The notes under the pieces are model-generated. The model ran no database searches. It was not told the DNA's origin and saw only the letters and a program-made list of their open reading frames with translations. Shown here piece after piece: positions 59,579-64,000 of a stretch of DNA of 64,000 bases (its first letter is position 1; each line of letters begins with the position of its first letter). Source of the stretch: JBBQYA01 sp031412335 (lineage in GTDB: Bacteria > Bacteroidota > Bacteroidia > Sphingobacteriales > Sphingobacteriaceae); the NCBI GenBank assembly GCA_031412335.1, contig JANOCT010000001.1, positions 202,201-266,200 on the forward strand. The letters run 5' to 3'. A program made the translations under genes and the position numbers.

Positions 59579-60514
59579 ATGCTACATATAACCTTAGATA
59601 CTTGCGTTTGGTTAGGATTACTCACTGTGGACTTTAACAATGAGGATAATTATTTTGAAGAGATTTGCTTTTTGATTGAAAACAAATATGTAATTCACAT
59701 TGCTCCTTCAAATATTATTGAAGAGTGGAATAGAAATAAAAGTGACAATAAAGAAAATGCTGTTAAAGAACTAAAAGATAAGCATCGTGATTTGTTGAAT
59801 TTTTTAAAGAATGATTCAACAATTAGTGCTATATACCAACCAGATAAAATTAAGGAGGTAATTCAAAAAAGAATTGAAAGGATTGACTTAATACTTAATG
59901 CGTTTTCAGAGAGGGCTATATTAAATGAAGATATTTTAATAGAGGCAGGCAATAGAAATCTTGCAAAATTCCCACCTAACCATATTAAAGACGGCTATAA
60001 AGACACTGTTAATATGTTGAGTTTAATAAATCATATCAAAACTAAAGAATATGATAACTGCCTGTTCACAACAATTGATGGTGATTTTGGGATTACAGCT
60101 AAAGAAAAATATAATCTGCACAATTTATTGGTTAAGGAATTTAAGGATTCAAATCTTCATTACATTTACTTTGGTAATAAAAAGAACATTACAGATGACA
60201 GAAACAACTTTGGTGCTGTATTTTTTAGTCAAATAAAAAAAGAAGATTCATCTATTCCTAGTTTTCAGGATTATTTGAAGAATAAAATTCAAGAAGAACA
60301 ATCAAAAACACTTGCAGAAAAAAAATCAGTTCCAAATATAACTATCACAAGCCCTGATGAAGATTACTTGGAGAATATCAAATACATTGATATAATTATT
60401 GCGAGAAAAACACCAACAACTTTTGAGCTAGAGCTTATAAAATCATTAATAAAAAGACACGAGAGTTACAAACAATATTTTTTTAACAAAATCGGGAGCA
60501 ATGGCTTGGTTTAG
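59579..60514 (+). CDS. PIN-domain (DUF4935-like) protein, possible effector nuclease
   Basis: 311 residues. Acidic active-site positions of a PIN nuclease are all present: TLDTCVWLGL (Asp7), SNIIEEWNRN (Glu48/49), IKDGYKDTVNML (Asp near 138 and 142) and TTIDGDFGI (Asp near 167). A helical insertion (about 60-115) and a charged C-terminal tail follow. It should cut RNA. The gene overlaps the next by 14 bases, so the products are made together. The exact family label is from memory of the motif pattern; the PIN fold assignment is fairly firm. Confidence 0.75.
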   Translation: MLHITLDTCVWLGLLTVDFNNEDNYFEEICFLIENKYVIHIAPSNIIEEWNRNKSDNKENAVKELKDKHRDLLNFLKNDSTISAIYQPDKIKEVIQKRIERIDLILNAFSERAILNEDILIEAGNRNLAKFPPNHIKDGYKDTVNMLSLINHIKTKEYDNCLFTTIDGDFGITAKEKYNLHNLLVKEFKDSNLHYIYFGNKKNITDDRNNFGAVFFSQIKKEDSSIPSFQDYLKNKIQEEQSKTLAEKKSVPNITITSPDEDYLENIKYIDIIIARKTPTTFELELIKSLIKRHESYKQYFFNKIGSNGLV

Positions 60515-63506
60515 TTTTTTAAAAGCAGAGGGTTACTTTGACCCTGAAAAAAATCCCGAACCAGTTAAGACTAAAGAGGGTTTTCAAATTCCGTATTGGG
60601 ATGCTTTGGGATATTTGGAAAAGTTATCTATTCAAATAAGTCAAGGTTATGAAATAGAACTTGTAGACGATTTACTTGGAGTAATTAAAAATGTTTCTGA
60701 AAATCCAAACGAAAATAACAGAACATGGTATTTGTTTATTAAAATTTTGAGCAATATTCCTAACGAAAAAATTTCAATAGAAATTTTAAAATTCATTCCT
60801 ACTTGGCTTACTGGAAAGTTTGATAATATGCTTCAAACTTCTGAAATAACTGAAAAACTACTTCCAAAATTTTTGAATGATAAACCATCAGCAGCAGACA
60901 TTGAGAAAGCTGAGTTAATTCTTCATTATCTTTTCCTAGTTGAGAAAAAAGAAATTCGAAAAGATATTTGGGACAATCAAGGAAATAGTTATAATTCAAG
61001 ATTATACTTACATTTTCTTTCAGACAAATTTGACAAAGGAAACCTTGTTCCTAAAGTTGTAAAGTATTGTTCATCAAACATAATTTTGGAGTTAGGTAGA
61101 ACAATTAAATTTTTGTTGCTTGACTTTCCTAAAGGATTAAATACTATACTGAAAGACGGTGATAAAGAATATAAAATCAAAATTTATATTGAAAAGGAAA
61201 ATCTTTTGGTTTTATCAAAATTAAAAGATAATGAAGTTATTAACGCAACTTCTACACTTCAGAATTGGGAAAACAAAAATGAAACAGAAATAAAGCTAGA
61301 ACTTGTTTCAATTCTGAAACAGCAAAACATTAACTATTTTCCGAGTAATGATGATAACGACACTTTCCAAAGTTTAAACTTTGCATTAAACATGGATCTA
61401 TCTTCTGCATTTGGTTTAAATAGCATAAGAAAGTTAGATGACCGATATGCAAACGAAAAAAAAGTTGTGAATGTTTTCTCTCTAATCTTCCGTGATTTAC
61501 TTGACGAAAAGGCAAAGCAAAATCCAAGAGAAGCGATTTCATTACTTAAAATCTTTTGCTATGATAAAAAATATTTTATAACATTTTACAAACGCATCGC
61601 ACTATATGTTATTTGCGAAAATTGGAAGTCAACTAAATTACTTTTTTGGGAGTTATTAAAAGACAATGATGCTTTGCATCTTTTCACAAATTACAAATAT
61701 CATAAAGAAATATATGATTTGCTTCAAAGAAATCAACAGGCATTGGATATTGAAGAAAAAGAAATTCTGCAAAACATAATTGACAAAGGAGAACAAGATG
61801 AGGTTAATGAGAAAGATGAAAAGCATGAAGAATACTGGAAACTTCGTTGGTATTCTGCATTAAAAGATATAGCTCCTTTCAATGAAAATTATTTATCGCT
61901 TTCAAAGTTATTAAACATAACAAATGAACACTATGAAAATTTAGGCGAAGTAAGAATTAGAAGCGGTTCGGTTTCTCCAATTGCTAAAGACGATTTGCTT
62001 GAAAAAAGTAATCAAGAAATTGCTGAATATATTAAAGCTTTTAAACCCAAAGATCGTTGGGAAGATCCGAACATAAGTGGCTTGTCAGACATACTTGGAA
62101 GTGCAGTAGAAATGCACCCTGAAAAATTTGCTAATGAAATAGAATTATATCAAGATCTTGCTTATATCTATTCTTATCGTATGATAAATGGATTTAGTGA
62201 TGCTTGGAAAAAACAAAACACATTTAACTGGGAAAAAGTTCTACGCTTTTGTTTGCATATACTTAAAAGCAAAAAGTTTTATTCAGGCGATCTCAAAACT
62301 GAAAACGATACATGGAATGCAACAGAGGATTGGGTTGTAGGTTCTATTGCTTACCTTATTACGAACGGGTTGCAAAATGATAAAAATTCGTTTGAAATTC
62401 GTTTACTTCCATTTGCAAAAGAAATTGTACAAATACTTGTAACCAACTTGAAATTGGTTGATGATTTACCAAAAACAGATATCGATTATCCAACTTATTC
62501 ATTCAACTCAACAGCAGGTAAATGTTTAAGAGCATTATTAGACTATTCACTCCACCGTGCACGAAATCTTTTTAAATACGAAGATAACGGAAAGTGGGAA
62601 CCCGAAATTCAATCTTTGTTTGAGGGTGCAATGCAGAAAGGAATTATAGATGTAAACATTTTGGAAGGAATGTATTTTGAACAGTTTTATTTCTTGGATA
62701 AGGATTGGATAACTGATCAAGTAAAGCATATTTACAAAAGCGAAGAAAGAGAATGGCTTGCATTCATAGGTGGTTTTACTTATGCAAACCCACCATTCAA
62801 CGAAGACCTTTACACTATCTTTTATCCTCATTACGTAAAAGCAATTGAAAACAATATCAAACTAAAAAGTTTTCATAACAATGGTTTGGTTAGACACTTG
62901 ACTGCGTTTTACTTTTGGAAATACGAAACGCTATCTTCAAAGAAATTACTTTTTAAATTTATAAATTTATCTACTCCTGATAAAGTAAGTGATTTGATTA
63001 GTTTTATTTGGCAGCAAGAAAATTATCAAAAAAGTTTGTCAGAGTTAGATCAACATGAATTCCAAAAGATGATTTTAGTACTGTGGAAATATTTAACAGA
63101 TAAATATGAAAATTCATCAATTGAAGAAGAACAAAAAAATTTAGCTTTACTTACAAATTGGATTGTATTTGCTCCAGAACTAAATTTGACTTACACAAAA
63201 CTTATTTTGAAATCTTGTCAGCACATTGACAAAATCTATTCAACACATGAGTTACTCGAAAATCTTGTAGCACTAAAAACCAAAGGAAGTCCAGATATAG
63301 CTGCTAAAGCAATCGGAGAAATTATTTCATCATTGGGTTTCAAAGAATACATTTCTAATTTCGACCAAGATTATATTAAAGATTTAGTTGCGTTCCTCTT
63401 TGCACATGGTCAGAACCAAGTAGCAACAGAGTTTTGCAACAAACTTGCTTCTATGCACCAACAATTTTTTTTAAGAGAGATTTATGACTCAAATACAAAA
63501 AAATAA
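60501..63506 (+). CDS. 1001-residue helical protein of unknown function, partner of the PIN protein
   Basis: A very long, almost wholly helical protein, without signal peptide, membrane helix or P-loop (no GxxxxGKS/T found). The middle is charged (DEVNEKDEKHEEYWKLRWYS near residue 435). The C-terminal third holds the segment FNSTAGKCLRALLDYSLHRAR and EWLAFIGGFTYANPPFNEDLY, which resembles the helical-repeat sensor ends of large bacterial defence proteins (DUF4020-like); this resemblance is from pattern recall, not a search. It starts inside the PIN gene. It may sense an invader component and license the nuclease; that is inference. Confidence 0.6.
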   Translation: MAWFSFLKAEGYFDPEKNPEPVKTKEGFQIPYWDALGYLEKLSIQISQGYEIELVDDLLGVIKNVSENPNENNRTWYLFIKILSNIPNEKISIEILKFIPTWLTGKFDNMLQTSEITEKLLPKFLNDKPSAADIEKAELILHYLFLVEKKEIRKDIWDNQGNSYNSRLYLHFLSDKFDKGNLVPKVVKYCSSNIILELGRTIKFLLLDFPKGLNTILKDGDKEYKIKIYIEKENLLVLSKLKDNEVINATSTLQNWENKNETEIKLELVSILKQQNINYFPSNDDNDTFQSLNFALNMDLSSAFGLNSIRKLDDRYANEKKVVNVFSLIFRDLLDEKAKQNPREAISLLKIFCYDKKYFITFYKRIALYVICENWKSTKLLFWELLKDNDALHLFTNYKYHKEIYDLLQRNQQALDIEEKEILQNIIDKGEQDEVNEKDEKHEEYWKLRWYSALKDIAPFNENYLSLSKLLNITNEHYENLGEVRIRSGSVSPIAKDDLLEKSNQEIAEYIKAFKPKDRWEDPNISGLSDILGSAVEMHPEKFANEIELYQDLAYIYSYRMINGFSDAWKKQNTFNWEKVLRFCLHILKSKKFYSGDLKTENDTWNATEDWVVGSIAYLITNGLQNDKNSFEIRLLPFAKEIVQILVTNLKLVDDLPKTDIDYPTYSFNSTAGKCLRALLDYSLHRARNLFKYEDNGKWEPEIQSLFEGAMQKGIIDVNILEGMYFEQFYFLDKDWITDQVKHIYKSEEREWLAFIGGFTYANPPFNEDLYTIFYPHYVKAIENNIKLKSFHNNGLVRHLTAFYFWKYETLSSKKLLFKFINLSTPDKVSDLISFIWQQENYQKSLSELDQHEFQKMILVLWKYLTDKYENSSIEEEQKNLALLTNWIVFAPELNLTYTKLILKSCQHIDKIYSTHELLENLVALKTKGSPDIAAKAIGEIISSLGFKEYISNFDQDYIKDLVAFLFAHGQNQVATEFCNKLASMHQQFFLREIYDSNTKK

Positions 63507-63663
63507 CTTAACAATTAATATATACACAAGAAGTGGTTTTACAAACAGCACCTTCAAGAAATTAGCCGTTCAGTGGTTAATTGAAGCTTTGTGCTTATAT
63601 TAAAAGTTATTGTTTGGTTGAAAAAATCAAGTTAATTATTCCAAAAAATATTGAAATAATCAA

Positions 63664-63864
63664 ATGCTTATGAATTCTATTACTCTTATAGCTACAGCAC
63701 ATTTTGAAATTGGAAAATGTAACTCTTATGAATTATATAAAATAATTGAAAAGATAAGTCCTGAAGTGATTTTTGAGGAATTATCAAGCAATTTGTTTGA
63801 TGAATTTTACAATCAAAATCAACTTTGTGAAGAACCATTGGAGGTAAGCTGTATTAAAAAATAA
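63664..63864 (+). pseudogene. truncated ORF cut by the IS element
   Basis: 66 codons: ITLIATAHFEIGKCNSYELYKIIEKISPEVIFEELSS, then DEFYNQNQLCEEPLEVSCIKK and stop. The opening strand with a TAH motif and SPEVIFEE recalls TraB/ChaN-like proteins, but the match is weak. The frame ends at the boundary of sequence that reads as an IS end, and the coding sense is strong up to it, so the gene was probably longer. ATG at 63664 or 63670. Confidence 0.55.
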
Positions 63865-64000
63865 ATGACTGTCCGTATATCTACTTAAATAATTAAATTT
63901 GTTTTATGAATATTATAGAAATAGCTAAAAAATTTCCATCTGAATCAAGTTGTATAAAGTATTTTAAAGAAGTAAAAGAAAAGAAAGGAATTATTTGTAA
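63865..64000 (+). mobile_element. left end of an IS1595-like insertion sequence, continuing past the window
   Basis: The region starts with a candidate terminal repeat near 63867 (GACTGTCCGTATATCTACTT) and contains the first codons of a transposase. The right end, the second inverted repeat and the target duplication lie outside the window, so the boundary is approximate. Confidence 0.55.
63906..64000 (+). CDS. IS1595-family transposase, N-terminus only (3' end outside the window)
   Basis: 31 codons read MNIIEIAKKFPSESSCIKYF then KEVKEKKGIIC. This is the conserved opening of Bacteroidota IS1595 transposases, which continue into a CxxC zinc ribbon; the first Cys (IIC) is the last whole codon. 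The DDE/N catalytic domain is off the window. Confidence 0.7.
   Translation, partial: MNIIEIAKKFPSESSCIKYFKEVKEKKGIIC

Overview
The window looks like a chromosomal segment of an AT-rich member of the Bacteroidota, probably from the Chitinophagales/Sphingobacteriales side. The evidence is: TAnnTTTG-type -7 promoter boxes; an outer-membrane LptD and short lipoboxes followed by CKK; a bacterial kynurenine pathway with 3-hydroxyanthranilate dioxygenase and ACMSD; the 7TM-DISM hybrid kinase; paired M16 peptidases; and frequent TTG/GTG starts. No rRNA, tRNA or CRISPR array was recognised.

Left accessory region (1 to about 15.1 kb). A HipA-family kinase runs in from the left edge and has Asn where the catalytic Asp is expected. 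A luciferase-like oxidoreductase follows. Next is a compact type I restriction-modification operon: small ORF, hsdM, RhuM-like gene, hsdS, a REP-associated tyrosine transposase (RAYT) wedged between hsdS and hsdR, hsdR, and a YgjP-type metallopeptidase. Behind it lie a 63-bp tandem repeat array with a hairpin in each unit, an AraC regulator with a likely target membrane gene, a DUF4382 lipoprotein, a DinB-like gene, and two gene remnants: the deleted tail of a paralogue of the membrane gene, and a KilA-N fragment with internal stops.

Housekeeping core (15.1 to 28 kb). LptD lies divergent from an N-acetylmuramoyl-L-alanine amidase and an MCE/MlaD protein. Then come RNase Z, a STAS protein, PurC and PhoH on the minus strand, a SAM hydrolase-family protein, a small monooxygenase facing a flavoprotein/methyltransferase pair, and the MgtE magnesium transporter.

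Metabolic and transport region (27.4 to 52.4 kb). A TetR-SDR-metallohydrolase unit with a clear promoter/operator is followed by kynurenine catabolism split over two divergent units: kmo-kynU-ACMSD-3HAO on minus, SDR and semialdehyde dehydrogenase on plus. Next are a beta-carbonic anhydrase, a TetR gene divergent from a CutA-like/ABC/HlyD/TolC export operon whose ABC ATPase is degenerate in most catalytic motifs, a lipoprotein, HtpG, a hybrid sensor kinase and an active/inactive M16 peptidase pair.

Right region (52.4 to 64 kb). A RelE/ParE toxin-antitoxin pair, a zinc-free alcohol dehydrogenase, an ECF sigma factor with two membrane-protein genes, and a Fur/PerR regulator with a dyad operator directly upstream of katG. 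The right end carries the best candidate for an undescribed system: a PIN-domain protein overlapping a 1001-residue helical protein. Beyond it a short ORF appears to be cut by an IS1595-like element that continues past the window.
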